Counted from the stretch's first letter, positions 8,713 to 17,414 are shown. The stretch: DNA of 64,000 bases from an uncultured Eubacterium sp. (GCF_934525195.1 NZ_CAKSZA010000004.1:173291-237290); one strand, 5' to 3'. Notes: generated by a model from the sequence alone, not told the origin. Numbers and translations are program-made.

Positions 8713-9735
8713 ATGAAAAAAGCGGTTATCGTTTTACAAACCACAGGCTTAATGCTGCTTATAGTTCTGTTTATTATTTTTTCGGCAAAAGCAAAACCTC
8801 AGACAATCAACGGAATGAAGATGTGCGTGAACATAATTATTCCATCGCTGCTGCCCATTCTGATTTTAACCAACACGGCTATAAAAAGTGAAATTTCGAC
8901 AGTTTTCGAGTTCGTCCTAACACCGATTGCAGGAATATTGAAACTTCCGCCGCCTGCAATGTGTGCAATAATTTTCGGATTAGTCGGCGGATATCCGACA
9001 GGAGCTATTCTTGCAGAACAACTGCTTGAGCACGGAGAAATAGATGATTCCACAGCAAGGAGATTACTCAGATTTAACTTCTGCGGAGGAATAGCGTTCA
9101 TCATCACAGCGGTCGGAACAATCAAATTGAACAGCACAAAAACAGGTGTTGTTATATACATAACAAACTTGCTATCGTCAATCATTGTTTGTGTGATTGA
9201 AAGCTTGTTTGAAAAAAAGAAACCTTGCATTTTTTCAAGAACCTCAAAACAAAATCTATCATCCGCCTTAGTTGATTCGGTTGAAGTAAGTACAAAAAGC
9301 ATTGCAATGATGTGCGGATATATTATCTTTTTTTCAGCTTTATCAGGATTGTTTACTATACCAAAACTGTTTATGCCTTTGATAGAAATAACTAACGGCA
9401 TATTCTCTGCAAATCAAATTATCTCACTGCCCTATCTGTGCTTTTTTCTGAGTTTCGGTGGATTTTGCATACATTTTCAGTTGATTGGAATAATTAAAAA
9501 AACAAATATGAGCTACTTTGATTTTTTCATTCATCGACTTGCCGGCGGCATTATATCTTATTTCCTGGGAAAAGGCTATATTCTTGCTTTTGCACCTGAA
9601 CAAGAGGTGTTCAGCAACATATCACAAATCACACCGATTGCAAGCGAAATCAACAGCAGTCTGAGCATAATGTTGCTTGCAAGTTGTGTCATAATAGTTG
9701 TTGACCTGCACAACAAAAAATCACGTTTGATATAG
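8713..9735 (+). CDS. YlbJ-like integral membrane protein (nucleoside-recognition/Gate-type)
   Basis: 340 residues and strongly hydrophobic, with about eight predicted membrane segments. It carries the pattern of the sporulation integral membrane protein YlbJ group: Pro-Ser-Leu-Leu-Pro near residue 45, Gly-Gly-Tyr-Pro-Thr-Gly-Ala near 95, and a Phe-Cys-Gly-Gly motif near 120. YlbJ is needed for spore heat resistance in Bacillus; whether this paralogue acts in sporulation is not known. I chose the ATG at 8713 because GGTGAT sits 5 bases upstream and the longer frame runs into repeat DNA. A lipoprotein nuclease follows after 35 bases, probably in one operon. Confidence 0.7.
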   Translation: MKKAVIVLQTTGLMLLIVLFIIFSAKAKPQTINGMKMCVNIIIPSLLPILILTNTAIKSEISTVFEFVLTPIAGILKLPPPAMCAIIFGLVGGYPTGAILAEQLLEHGEIDDSTARRLLRFNFCGGIAFIITAVGTIKLNSTKTGVVIYITNLLSSIIVCVIESLFEKKKPCIFSRTSKQNLSSALVDSVEVSTKSIAMMCGYIIFFSALSGLFTIPKLFMPLIEITNGIFSANQIISLPYLCFFLSFGGFCIHFQLIGIIKKTNMSYFDFFIHRLAGGIISYFLGKGYILAFAPEQEVFSNISQITPIASEINSSLSIMLLASCVIIVVDLHNKKSRLI

Positions 9736-9770
9736 TGCATATAATATGTTATTATAAAAGCGGTGATATA

Positions 9771-10685
9771 ATGAAAAGAAATCTTGCAAAAATAATTTCT
9801 CTGCTATTGGCGATTTTGATGCTGACAGCATGCAGTGAATTTGAAAGCATTGAGCAAACCGTATTAAGTGAAAAAGAAACCACAACTCAATATACCGAAA
9901 TTTCACAAAGCAAAAGTGTAAGCGAAGTTGAGCCGTACACAATCTATCCATATACGATAATCAACAACAATATTCCCGAATTTGAAAAGACAGATTATAC
10001 CGAATCGTTTGAAAAATACGGCAAGCTTGATTCTCTCGGCAGATGCACATCCTGTATTGCAAACATCGGCACAGACCTTATGCCGACCGAAGAACGCGGA
10101 GCAATCGGTTCTGTTAAACCGACAGGTTGGCAAATTGCAAAATACAACAACATTGACGGCAAATATTTATACAACCGTTGCCACTTAATCGGCTATCAAC
10201 TCACAGCGGAAAATGCCAACCCAAACAACCTCATCACGGGCACACGCTACCTCAACATTGAAGGAATGTTGCCGTTTGAAAACAAGGTTGCAAGCTATGT
10301 CAAAACCACAAGCAACCACGTTCTGTACAGAGTCACTCCGATTTTTAACGGTGACGAACTTGTTGCGCGAGGCGTTCAGATGGAGGCATACAGCGTTGAG
10401 GATGACGGAAAAGGTGTTGAATTCAATGTTTACTGCTACAATGTTCAGCCTGATATAGAAATAGATTACAAAAACGGCAACAGCAAATATGTCGGCAACG
10501 AAACGGAAACGACCGACAACGGCGAAAAGCAAAAATACATCGTTAACATCAGCACAAAAAAATTTCACAAAGAAAGTTGCCCTTCGGCCAAAAAAATCAA
10601 AGACGAAAACAAAAAGGCATACACGGGATATAGAGAAAGTCTTGTTAAAAACGGCTATTCCCCTTGTTCGCAATGTAAGCCGTAA
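9771..10685 (+). CDS. secreted lipoprotein DNA/RNA non-specific endonuclease
   Basis: 304 residues. The N terminus is a lipoprotein signal (basic Lys-Arg, hydrophobic core, Leu-Thr-Ala-Cys lipobox with Cys about residue 21), so the protein is exported and lipid-anchored. The middle is an EndA/NucA-like beta-beta-alpha-Me nuclease: Asn-Arg-Cys-His-Leu-Ile-Gly replaces the usual Asp-Arg-Gly-His, followed by Asn-Asn-Leu-Ile-Thr-Gly-Thr and an Asn that should bind Mg2+. The C-terminal 45 residues hold Lys-x-Phe-His-x3-Cys-Pro and Cys-Ser-Gln-Cys, resembling the Ada-type zinc-binding segment found at the end of several such nucleases. The ATG at 9771 follows GGTGAT; the GTG at 9735 would spoil the signal peptide. 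Possible roles: nutrient scavenging or DNA uptake. Confidence 0.85.
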   Translation: MKRNLAKIISLLLAILMLTACSEFESIEQTVLSEKETTTQYTEISQSKSVSEVEPYTIYPYTIINNNIPEFEKTDYTESFEKYGKLDSLGRCTSCIANIGTDLMPTEERGAIGSVKPTGWQIAKYNNIDGKYLYNRCHLIGYQLTAENANPNNLITGTRYLNIEGMLPFENKVASYVKTTSNHVLYRVTPIFNGDELVARGVQMEAYSVEDDGKGVEFNVYCYNVQPDIEIDYKNGNSKYVGNETETTDNGEKQKYIVNISTKKFHKESCPSAKKIKDENKKAYTGYRESLVKNGYSPCSQCKP

Positions 10686-10739
10686 CATAACAAATACAAC
10701 CACAATTTATAAACAGTTAATCAATTCTTAATTAAATAT

Positions 10740-10768
10740 TTGATTTTTTATGATTATATAAGTATAAT
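10740..10768 (+). promoter_or_regulatory. sigma-A promoter of the DUF2628-galU-CPBP-tadA operon
   Basis: TTGATT (10740-10745), 17-base spacer, TATAAT (10763-10768), about 31 bases before the ATG at 10800. It places the next four genes in a unit separate from the nuclease. Confidence 0.75.
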
Positions 10769-10799
10769 AAAAATAATAACTATATTTCAGGAGAATTAT

Positions 10800-11792
10800 A
10801 TGCCTAATTATGAAGATTATAAATGTCCTGTTTGCAACAAGCAATTCACAAAGGACGATGATATAGTTACCTGTCCCGAATGTGGCACGCCTCACCACAG
10901 AGAGTGCTACAAATTGACAGGTCACTGTGTAAACAAAGGCTTGCACGCATCCGGATACAGTTTTATGGATGAACACAAGCCGATTATTCCCGAAGCGCCA
11001 AAACAACACAGCGCAAACACAGGTGAATATTACACACCGCCTGCCGACGGAAACAACGGTGCGGCAAATCAAAATCAAAGCGGAAATCAACCAACTCAAA
11101 TGCCGTTTCCTACACTTCAAACCATTCAGTTTGACATTCCGGAATACAAAGAACAGGGCGAAATTGACGGCGTGAACATAAATGATATTGCCGCTACAAT
11201 CAGAACAAACCCACAGAGATTCATTGAAAAGTTCAAAGGCTTTTCAAGCAAAAAAAGCAAGATAAGTTGGAACTGGGGCGCTTTCTTCTTTGGTTCATAT
11301 TACCTGCTGTTCAGAAAAATGTATAAGCAAGGGGTTGCATTCTTCTGCGTGCTGTTTTCAATAGTCTTGGTCGGTGATGCCGCACTGTTTAAATTTGCAC
11401 CAAACTATATGGGTGCAATACAGAGTTTTGTTTCAACCTATGACCCGAGATCAACTGCGATGCCCGATATGTCGTCAATAATGAACGCATCGGATGCACA
11501 AATGGCTATAAAAATTATGTACATTATGCTCGGTGCTCTGCTATTGATAAGAATAATAATCGCAATGTTTGCCGATTATTTCTACAAAGGAACAGTGTTC
11601 GCCATCATCAAAAGCGTATCGGAGCAACTTGACAATGGTGCAAACTTCATTCAATCATCACTTTTTGGTATGGATGCAGACCTTGACCAAAGTCAAATGA
11701 AGCGATTGTATCTTGGCAACAAAGGCGGAGTGACATTTTTTGCACCGCTGGTTGCATATTTTGTATTTTATATTGTAACGTCAATGTTTTAA
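10800..11792 (+). CDS. RING-like zinc finger / DUF2628 membrane protein
   Basis: 330 residues. The N terminus (about 8-45) is a prokaryotic RING-like zinc-binding module: Cys-x2-Cys, then Cys-x2-Cys, a His-His pair, another Cys and a final Cys. A Pro/Asn/Gln-rich linker (60-105) leads to a DUF2628-type membrane domain starting with Trp-Asn-Trp-Gly-Ala-Phe-Phe-Phe-Gly near 157, with about three to four helices to the end. The ATG at 10800 has an AGGAG site 5 bases upstream. Proteins of this type are common in clostridia and have no settled function; the zinc module may bind protein or nucleic acid at the membrane. It is followed by galU after 17 bases. Confidence 0.75.
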   Translation: MPNYEDYKCPVCNKQFTKDDDIVTCPECGTPHHRECYKLTGHCVNKGLHASGYSFMDEHKPIIPEAPKQHSANTGEYYTPPADGNNGAANQNQSGNQPTQMPFPTLQTIQFDIPEYKEQGEIDGVNINDIAATIRTNPQRFIEKFKGFSSKKSKISWNWGAFFFGSYYLLFRKMYKQGVAFFCVLFSIVLVGDAALFKFAPNYMGAIQSFVSTYDPRSTAMPDMSSIMNASDAQMAIKIMYIMLGALLLIRIIIAMFADYFYKGTVFAIIKSVSEQLDNGANFIQSSLFGMDADLDQSQMKRLYLGNKGGVTFFAPLVAYFVFYIVTSMF

Positions 11793-11809
11793 TTTTAGGA
11801 GAGAGAAGC

Positions 11810-12685
11810 ATGAAAAAAGTCAGAAAAGCCATTATCCCGGCTGCAGGATTAGGCACAAGAGTGCTCCCTGCATCAAAAGCAGTGCCTAAGGAGATGCTCA
11901 ACATTGTTGACAAGCCTGCAATTCAATACATTGTTGAAGAAGCGTTCAACAGCGGAATTGAAGAAATTTTGATTATCACAAACCGAGGCAAAGAAGCCAT
12001 CGAAGACCACTTTGACCACGCATTTGAACTTGAAACAAAGCTTGCGGAAAACCCTGACAAAAAAGACCTTTTGGAGTCCGTAAAGGCTTGCGCAAATTTT
12101 GGCAACATTTACTTTTTGCGTCAAAAAGAAACAGGTGGTTTGGGTCACGCTGTGCTGTGTGCAAAGGCTTTTGTAGGTGACGAGCCTTTTGCGGTTTTAT
12201 ACGGTGATGATGTAATTATTTCTGACAACCCTGTTACTAAGCAGCTTATCGAAGCTTATGAAAAATACAACAAGGGCGTTGTAGGAGTTAAAGAAGTTGA
12301 CACAGAGTCTATACTCAAATACTGTTCTCTTGCAGTTGAACCTCTTGAAAACAACTGCTACAACTGCACCGATATGATTGAAAAACCAAAGAGAGAAGAA
12401 ATCCTTTCTCATTTTTCTATCCTCGGCAGAGTTATTTTGCCTCCACAAATTTTTGACATCTTGGAAAACACTCCAAAGGGCGCGTGCAACGAACTTCAGC
12501 TCACCGATGCTATGAGAACACTTGCCCAACAAGAAGGTGTTGTTGCTGTTGACTACGACGGCACAAGATACGATATGGGCAACAAATTCGGAATTCTGCA
12601 AGCCAACATTGAGGTTGCGCTCAAACATCCCGAATTGTCCGACAAAACAAAGGAATACATAAAGGAACTTTCAAAAACCTTGTAA
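11810..12685 (+). CDS. galU: UTP--glucose-1-phosphate uridylyltransferase
   Basis: 291 residues, the usual GalU length. The N-terminal nucleotide-binding motif Ala-Ala-Gly-Leu-Gly-Thr-Arg with Pro-Ala-Ser-Lys-Ala-Val-Pro-Lys-Glu-Met follows at residues 10-27, then Asp-Lys-Pro-Ala-Ile-Gln-Tyr, a Gly-Gly-Leu-Gly-His-Ala near 107 and a Val-Leu-Tyr-Gly-Asp-Asp near 127. The enzyme makes UDP-glucose for capsule, glycolipid and teichoic-acid precursors in the cytoplasm. A GGAGAGAG-type ribosome site precedes the ATG. It is the second gene of a four-gene unit and supplies the surface-polysaccharide genes seen in this window. Confidence 0.95.
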   Translation: MKKVRKAIIPAAGLGTRVLPASKAVPKEMLNIVDKPAIQYIVEEAFNSGIEEILIITNRGKEAIEDHFDHAFELETKLAENPDKKDLLESVKACANFGNIYFLRQKETGGLGHAVLCAKAFVGDEPFAVLYGDDVIISDNPVTKQLIEAYEKYNKGVVGVKEVDTESILKYCSLAVEPLENNCYNCTDMIEKPKREEILSHFSILGRVILPPQIFDILENTPKGACNELQLTDAMRTLAQQEGVVAVDYDGTRYDMGNKFGILQANIEVALKHPELSDKTKEYIKELSKTL

Positions 12686-12703
12686 TCCTTGGAAGGAAAC
12701 AGA

Positions 12704-13735
12704 ATGAACAACAACTACTATAACCCGCAAAACAATCAATTTTACCAACAACAAAACATGCAATATGCCATGATGCAAAGACAGATTGCATATGCAAAAA
12801 AGCAACAAAGAAGCGAACTTATAAAAGTCGGCTTTGTGCTTGGCGGAGCAATAATTCTATATTTATTTTTGCAAACATTTTGGGCAGGTATGATAAATGT
12901 TCTCGGTTTGACAAAACTATATACAGAATCAACAATGTTCAAATATGCCTTTAACATTGTTGCGGTTGACCTGCTTGCATTATTCCCCGCTTTCGGACTA
13001 TCTGCATTAATACTCAAAAGAAACTTTACAAGTGAATTGTTCCCTGCAAAAAAAGTCGGTGCGCTTAAAGGCTCGGCTTGGGTATTTTTTGGAATGGGAT
13101 GCACCATCTTGGCAAACTACTTTGTGTCAATAATGATGGTTTTTGTAAAAAACGTTCTTGGATACGAATTAACCCAAAACGACCTCGGCACATCAAAAGA
13201 CCCGCTCACGTGCCTTGTTATGATTGCGGCAACTGTTTTTGCGCCTGCAATTTTTGAGGAATTCGCATTTAGATGTTGCACTCTCGGTGCACTCAAAAAA
13301 TATGGCAAAGGCTTTGCTGTATTTATGGTCAGCATTATTTTTGGTTTAATCCACGGCAACGTTATTCAATTTGTATTTGCTTTTCTTGTTGGTCTTATTT
13401 TAGCTTATATCACCGTTCAAACCGACAATGTAATTATTGCAATGGTTATTCACGCTCTGAACAACGGCAGATCGGCTGTTAACGACATTGTTACAACAGC
13501 AACAGATGAAAAAACCGCAAACACCGTTGCAGTAATCATAATGATTATTCTTGCCGTGCTTGCAGTTATTTCTCTTGTTTATCTGCTTATTACAAAATCA
13601 TTCAAAACGGAAAAGAGAATCAAAAGCCTTTATGATAACAACTTCGGCACAAAGCTTGCTTGTATGATTCCCGGTATGATTATTCCGTTTGCAATTCTCT
13701 TGGCTTTCACAAAGCAGTACGTAACAAAAATATGA
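12704..13735 (+). CDS. CPBP-family intramembrane metalloprotease
   Basis: 343 residues. A Gln/Asn-rich, Tyr-rich cytoplasmic N terminus (1-25) precedes about eight membrane helices. The ABI/CPBP motifs are present: Glu-Glu-Phe-Ala-Phe-Arg near 188, Gly-Leu-Ile-His-Gly-Asn near 220, and His-Ala-Leu-Asn-Asn near 255, matching the Glu-Glu-x3-Arg, x3-His and His-x3-Asn catalytic set. Such proteins are Rce1-like membrane proteases; in Gram-positives some mature or protect against peptides, but the substrate here is unknown. The ATG at 12704 was chosen because GGAAGG lies 7 bases upstream; the TTG five codons earlier overlaps that site. The stop overlaps the tadA start (ATGA). Confidence 0.85.
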   Translation: MNNNYYNPQNNQFYQQQNMQYAMMQRQIAYAKKQQRSELIKVGFVLGGAIILYLFLQTFWAGMINVLGLTKLYTESTMFKYAFNIVAVDLLALFPAFGLSALILKRNFTSELFPAKKVGALKGSAWVFFGMGCTILANYFVSIMMVFVKNVLGYELTQNDLGTSKDPLTCLVMIAATVFAPAIFEEFAFRCCTLGALKKYGKGFAVFMVSIIFGLIHGNVIQFVFAFLVGLILAYITVQTDNVIIAMVIHALNNGRSAVNDIVTTATDEKTANTVAVIIMIILAVLAVISLVYLLITKSFKTEKRIKSLYDNNFGTKLACMIPGMIIPFAILLAFTKQYVTKI

Positions 13736-14187
13736 CAGATAACAAATTTATGCAAGTCGCACTTGACCTTGCAAAGCAAAGTGCTCTTGAAGGTGAAGTA
13801 CCTGTGGGAGCTGTGATTGTTAAAGATGACGAAATAGTCGGCACAGGCAAAAACAGGCGAGAATACGGCAAAAATGCTCTTTATCACGCAGAGATAGAAG
13901 CTATTGACTCCGCCTGCAAAAAGCTCGGAGGATGGCGACTGTGGCAATGTGAAATGTATGTCACTCTTGAACCGTGCCCGATGTGCGCAGGCGCAATCAT
14001 CAATTCAAGGATAAAAACCGTGTACTACGGCGCAAGCGACAATAAAGCAGGCAGTTTTGGTTCTGTCGTGAATTTTAACGACTTGCCATATAACCACAAA
14101 CCTCAAATTGTCGGCGGTGTTATGGCAGATGAAGCACAAACAATGCTGACAACATTTTTTAAAGAACTCAGAAGCAAGAAAAAATAG
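13732..14187 (+). CDS. tadA: tRNA-specific adenosine deaminase
   Basis: 151 residues with both zinc deaminase motifs: His-Ala-Glu near residue 51 (with the catalytic Glu) and Pro-Cys-Pro-Met-Cys-Ala-Gly near 81. TadA converts adenosine 34 to inosine in the anticodon of tRNA-Arg(ACG) and is essential in most bacteria. The ATG overlaps the previous stop by four bases, so translation is coupled. Last gene of the unit; a strong terminator follows within 10 bases. Confidence 0.93.
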   Translation: MTDNKFMQVALDLAKQSALEGEVPVGAVIVKDDEIVGTGKNRREYGKNALYHAEIEAIDSACKKLGGWRLWQCEMYVTLEPCPMCAGAIINSRIKTVYYGASDNKAGSFGSVVNFNDLPYNHKPQIVGGVMADEAQTMLTTFFKELRSKKK

Positions 14188-14193
14188 TCAAAA

Positions 14194-14225
14194 AAATGGC
14201 ACACCAAATATACGGTGTGCCATTT
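14194..14225. terminator. bidirectional terminator between tadA and leuB
   Basis: A 12-bp perfect stem (AAATGGCACACC and its complement, 14194-14205 and 14214-14225) with an A-run on one side and a T-run on the other. It can end both the plus-strand tadA transcript and the minus-strand leuA-leuB transcript. Confidence 0.9.
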
Positions 14226-14235
14226 TTGTACCTAT

Positions 14236-15306
14236 TTATAATAATTCTGCAACCTTGTCGCCCATTTCAGAAGTTGTTACAGGTGTGAAGCCGTCCTCAA
14301 AAATATCAGGAGTTCTGACGAGAGTGAGTGCTGTGTCAACCGCCTTTTCGATTGCGTCGGCAGCCTCCGACTCACCGAATGTGTAGCGGAGCATCATTGC
14401 ACCCGAAAGAATGGTTGCGAGCGGATTTGCCTTGCCCTGACCAGCAATGTCGGGAGCAGAGCCGTGGATTGGCTCGTACAAACCGAATGTGCCCTCTGCA
14501 AGAGAAGCGGAAGCAAGCATACCGATTGAACCTGAAATCATTGAAGCCTCATCAGAAAGAATGTCGCCAAAAATGTTTGATGTAACAATAGTGTCAAACT
14601 GATTTGGATTGCGGACAAGTTGCATTGCGCAGTTGTCAACATACATATACGAAACCTCAACCTCCGGATAATCAACCGCAGTTTCTTCCATAACCTTTCT
14701 CCAAAGGCGAGAAGAATCAAGCACATTTGCCTTGTCAACGCAGGTCAATCTCTTTTCACGCTTCATTGCGTATTCGAAACCGGCTTTAACGATTCGCTTA
14801 ATTTCAGGATAAGTATATCTTTCGGTATCATAAGCACCGACAACACCGTTTTCCTCATAAGTTCCACGGTCGCCGAAATAAATACCGCCTGTGAGTTCAC
14901 GAACAATAAGAATATCCAAGCCGTCACCGATGATTTCCTCTTTTATCGGAGAAGCACTCTTGAGCGGAGCAAAAATCTTTGCAGGGCGAAGATTTGCGAA
15001 AAGTCCCAAATCCTCTCTGATTGCAAGAAGTCCCTTTTCAGGACGATTGTTGCCCGGCTGGTCATCCCACTTTGGACCGCCGACAGCACCCAAAAGCACT
15101 GCCTGCGAAGCCTTGCACGCATCTGCTGTTTCTTGCGGATAAGGAACGCCTGTTGCGTCAATCGCACATCCGCCCAAAAGCTGATAGTTATAATTGAACT
15201 TAAAGCCGAATTTTTCGCCTGCCTTGTTCAAAACTTTGATAGCCTCGTCAACGATTTCAGGGCCGATTCCGTCACCCCTCAACACGGTAATATTATATTC
15301 GTTCAT
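14236..15306 (-). CDS. leuB: 3-isopropylmalate dehydrogenase
   Basis: 356 residues. Typical LeuB features: Leu-x-Gly-Asp-Gly-Ile-Gly-Pro-Glu near the N terminus, Arg-Glu-Leu-Thr-Gly-Gly-Ile-Tyr-Phe-Gly near 133, and the Asp-rich metal site with Ser-Asn-Ile-Phe-Gly-Asp-Ile-Leu-Ser-Asp-Glu near 240, then Gly-Ser-Ala-Pro-Asp-Ile-Ala-Gly near 282. It oxidatively decarboxylates 3-isopropylmalate with NAD+ in leucine synthesis. The ATG at 15306 has GGAGGA 6-7 bases upstream; a TTG five codons earlier overlaps that site and was rejected. It is 28 bases behind leuA under the same T-box. leuC and leuD are not adjacent. Confidence 0.95.
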   Translation of the reverse strand: MNEYNITVLRGDGIGPEIVDEAIKVLNKAGEKFGFKFNYNYQLLGGCAIDATGVPYPQETADACKASQAVLLGAVGGPKWDDQPGNNRPEKGLLAIREDLGLFANLRPAKIFAPLKSASPIKEEIIGDGLDILIVRELTGGIYFGDRGTYEENGVVGAYDTERYTYPEIKRIVKAGFEYAMKREKRLTCVDKANVLDSSRLWRKVMEETAVDYPEVEVSYMYVDNCAMQLVRNPNQFDTIVTSNIFGDILSDEASMISGSIGMLASASLAEGTFGLYEPIHGSAPDIAGQGKANPLATILSGAMMLRYTFGESEAADAIEKAVDTALTLVRTPDIFEDGFTPVTTSEMGDKVAELL

Positions 15307-15334
15307 AGCATTGTCCTCCAAAATATTATATCAA

Positions 15335-17071
15335 TCAGCAAACATCAAAGATACCCGGCATAGTGTCATCACGCTGTGTGTCCGGTTGGTCACGGTTGAT
15401 TGCACAAATAACGCCTTTCATACAAGCGTAGCCGATGTTGTGGCTCACGCCGATACCGAAAATCGTCTTGCCCTGCGGAGTTTTGAGTTGAATGTAACTG
15501 ATAGCCTTTGAATCCGAGCCGACTGCAATTGCGTGCTCGTCATAATCAATAAATTCATACTCACGAAGCGGTGTTTTGTTCATAGCATCGCAGAATGCAC
15601 CGACAGGACCGTTGCCAAAACCGTCAATCTGCACAGGTGCTTCATCCTTGTATTTAAGCGCACCGCTGAAATGAACGGTTGTGAGCGCATCGTCCTCGTT
15701 TTTCTCTTCTGTAATCTTGTAATTAACAAGCCTGTAAGGGCCGTTGACATTTCTGTATTCCTTTTGGAAAAGGTCGAAAACCTCGTCTGCGGTGAGTTCC
15801 TTTCCCTTTTCTTCGCAAGCATTTTGCACCACCGCACCAAATTCAGGATGCATAGCCTTTGGCATCTTGATTCCGTAATTGTTGGCAAGAATGAAAGCTG
15901 TTCCGCCCTTGCCAGACTGCGAATTTATGCGGATAATCGGCTCGTATTCTCTGCCGACATCTGCCGGGTCGATTGGAAGATACGGCACTTCCCACATATC
16001 GCTGTGGCTCTCCTCCATATACATTTTGCCCTTGTTGATTGCGTCCTGATGTGAACCCGAAAATGCTGTAAACACAAGCTCGCCTGCATACGGATGACGA
16101 GGAGGCACGGTCATTTTCGTGCAACGCTCGTAAACCTCTTTTATCTTTTTGATGTCGTGGAAATCAAGCTGTGGGTCAACACCCTGAGTCCACATATTGA
16201 GTGCAAGAGTTACAATGTCAACATTACCCGTTCTCTCGCCGTTGCCGAACAATGTGCCCTCGATTCTGTCCGCACCTGCAAGCAAACCAAGCTCGGCAGC
16301 CGCAACGCCGGTTCCTCGGTCGTTGTGAGGATGAAGCGAAATGATAGCCGCATCTCTGTTTGGCAAATGACGGCAAAAATACTCAATTTGGTCAGCATAC
16401 CCGTTTGGCGTTGAGCCCTCAACAGTTGACGGAAGATTGAGGATAATCGGATTTTCCTTTGTGATGTGAAGTTCCTCCATCACTCGCCTGCAAATCTCAA
16501 CCGCATTGTCCATCTCTGTTCCGCTGAACGATTCAGGCGAATATTCAAAGCGAATGTTGGTGTCGGGATTTTTCTTTTTTTCCTCCTCGGTCAACTCATA
16601 AATGAGTTGCGCACCCTTAACCGCAATGTCAATCACACCGTCCATATCGGTCTTGAAAACAACCTTTCTCTGCAAGGTTGATGTTGAATTATAAAAGTGA
16701 ACTATAACATTTTTTGCGCCGTGAATAGCCTCAAAAGTCTTTTTAATGAGGTGCGGTCTTGCCTGCACAAGCACCTGAATCGTCACGTCGTCAGGAATAT
16801 ATCCGCCGTCAATGAGTGTGCGCAAAATTTCGTATTCCGTTTCGCTTGCCGATGGAAAACCGACTTCGATTTCCTTGATTCCGACATCAAGAATTGTCTT
16901 GAAGAATTCGAGTTTTTCTTCCAAATTCATTGGGTCAACAAGCGCCTGATTGCCGTCACGCATATCAACCGAACACCAAATCGGCGCTTTTGTGATTTGC
17001 TTGCTCGGCCAAGTTCTGTCCGGAATGTCAATCGGCTTGAATCCAAAATACTTTTCGTAACCTTTTTTCAT
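15335..17071 (-). CDS. leuA: 2-isopropylmalate synthase (LeuA type 2)
   Basis: 578 residues, the long form related to actinobacterial and fungal LeuA. It starts with the characteristic Lys-Tyr and Ile-Pro-Asp-Arg-Thr-Trp-Pro segment; the catalytic barrel has Ser-Val-Asp-Met-Arg-Asp-Gly-Asn-Gln-Ala-Leu (residues about 34-44) and His-Pro-His-Asn-Asp-Arg-Gly-Thr (about 250) for metal and substrate. The C terminus is the leucine-sensing LeuA dimer domain. It condenses acetyl-CoA and 2-ketoisovalerate, the first committed step to leucine, and is normally feedback-inhibited by leucine. Expression is also controlled by the T-box leader upstream. The AAGGAG site lies close to the ATG. Confidence 0.95.
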   Translation of the reverse strand: MKKGYEKYFGFKPIDIPDRTWPSKQITKAPIWCSVDMRDGNQALVDPMNLEEKLEFFKTILDVGIKEIEVGFPSASETEYEILRTLIDGGYIPDDVTIQVLVQARPHLIKKTFEAIHGAKNVIVHFYNSTSTLQRKVVFKTDMDGVIDIAVKGAQLIYELTEEEKKKNPDTNIRFEYSPESFSGTEMDNAVEICRRVMEELHITKENPIILNLPSTVEGSTPNGYADQIEYFCRHLPNRDAAIISLHPHNDRGTGVAAAELGLLAGADRIEGTLFGNGERTGNVDIVTLALNMWTQGVDPQLDFHDIKKIKEVYERCTKMTVPPRHPYAGELVFTAFSGSHQDAINKGKMYMEESHSDMWEVPYLPIDPADVGREYEPIIRINSQSGKGGTAFILANNYGIKMPKAMHPEFGAVVQNACEEKGKELTADEVFDLFQKEYRNVNGPYRLVNYKITEEKNEDDALTTVHFSGALKYKDEAPVQIDGFGNGPVGAFCDAMNKTPLREYEFIDYDEHAIAVGSDSKAISYIQLKTPQGKTIFGIGVSHNIGYACMKGVICAINRDQPDTQRDDTMPGIFDVC

Positions 17072-17102
17072 AATAAAAATCTCCTTTCATTTGGTGCAAA
17101 GG

Positions 17103-17380
17103 AATATAAAAAAGCCCCTACACTCAAAAGTATAGGGGCGTAAAATACGCGGTACCACCCTATTTCAGCAGTAAAGAACTGCCCTTTAGCATCAAACAAT
17201 GCCTCAGCCTATAACGTAGCTACACGGACAACCCTATTTATTACTATTCAGGTCATCGACTCCACAGAGAGCTATGCACTATTTGCCATCCGCCGATTCA
17301 CACCAACTATCGACTCTCTGAAGCAAGCAAACAATCTTTTTCTGCTTCCACATCTTTAAGGGTACTGTTAAGTTTTCAGT
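17103..17380 (-). promoter_or_regulatory. T-box leader (leucine) of leuAB
   Basis: Read on the minus strand this leader has the parts of a T-box: an AGAGAG box and GGTTGGTG-like box (about 17318-17295), a UGGAG element (about 17264), an AGUA-like segment, a CGUUA, and the highly conserved AGGGTGGTACCGCG (17161-17148). The terminator follows at 17139-17107 with a 9-10 bp stem and a U-run. The T-box bases can pair with the terminator side to form an antiterminator. A CUC triplet (Leu) at 17271-17269, just before the UGGAG element, is the likely specifier codon, fitting uncharged tRNA-Leu sensing. Confidence 0.92.
17107..17139 (-). terminator. T-box intrinsic terminator
   Basis: The stem GCCCCTA(CAC)/(GTA)TAGGGGC at 17114-17139 is followed on the minus strand by a T-run (17113-17108). 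It is the regulated terminator in front of leuA. Confidence 0.85.
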
Positions 17381-17386
17381 AATATT

Positions 17387-17414
17387 ATTATAACAAATTG
17401 ATATGATTTGTCAA
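17387..17414 (-). promoter_or_regulatory. sigma-A promoter of the leuA T-box transcript
   Basis: On the minus strand TTGACA (17414-17409), a 16-base spacer, TATAAT (17392-17387). Predicted transcription start near 17380, giving a leader of about 310 bases. Confidence 0.85.

Noticed and set aside
10185..10703. Minus-strand reading frame of 172 codons
   Set aside because: Antisense shadow of the lipoprotein nuclease; Phe/Val-rich composition typical of a reversed frame.
14620..15363. Long plus-strand reading frame of 247 codons
   Set aside because: It lies antisense to the conserved leuB gene, has no ribosome site and no recognisable protein pattern.
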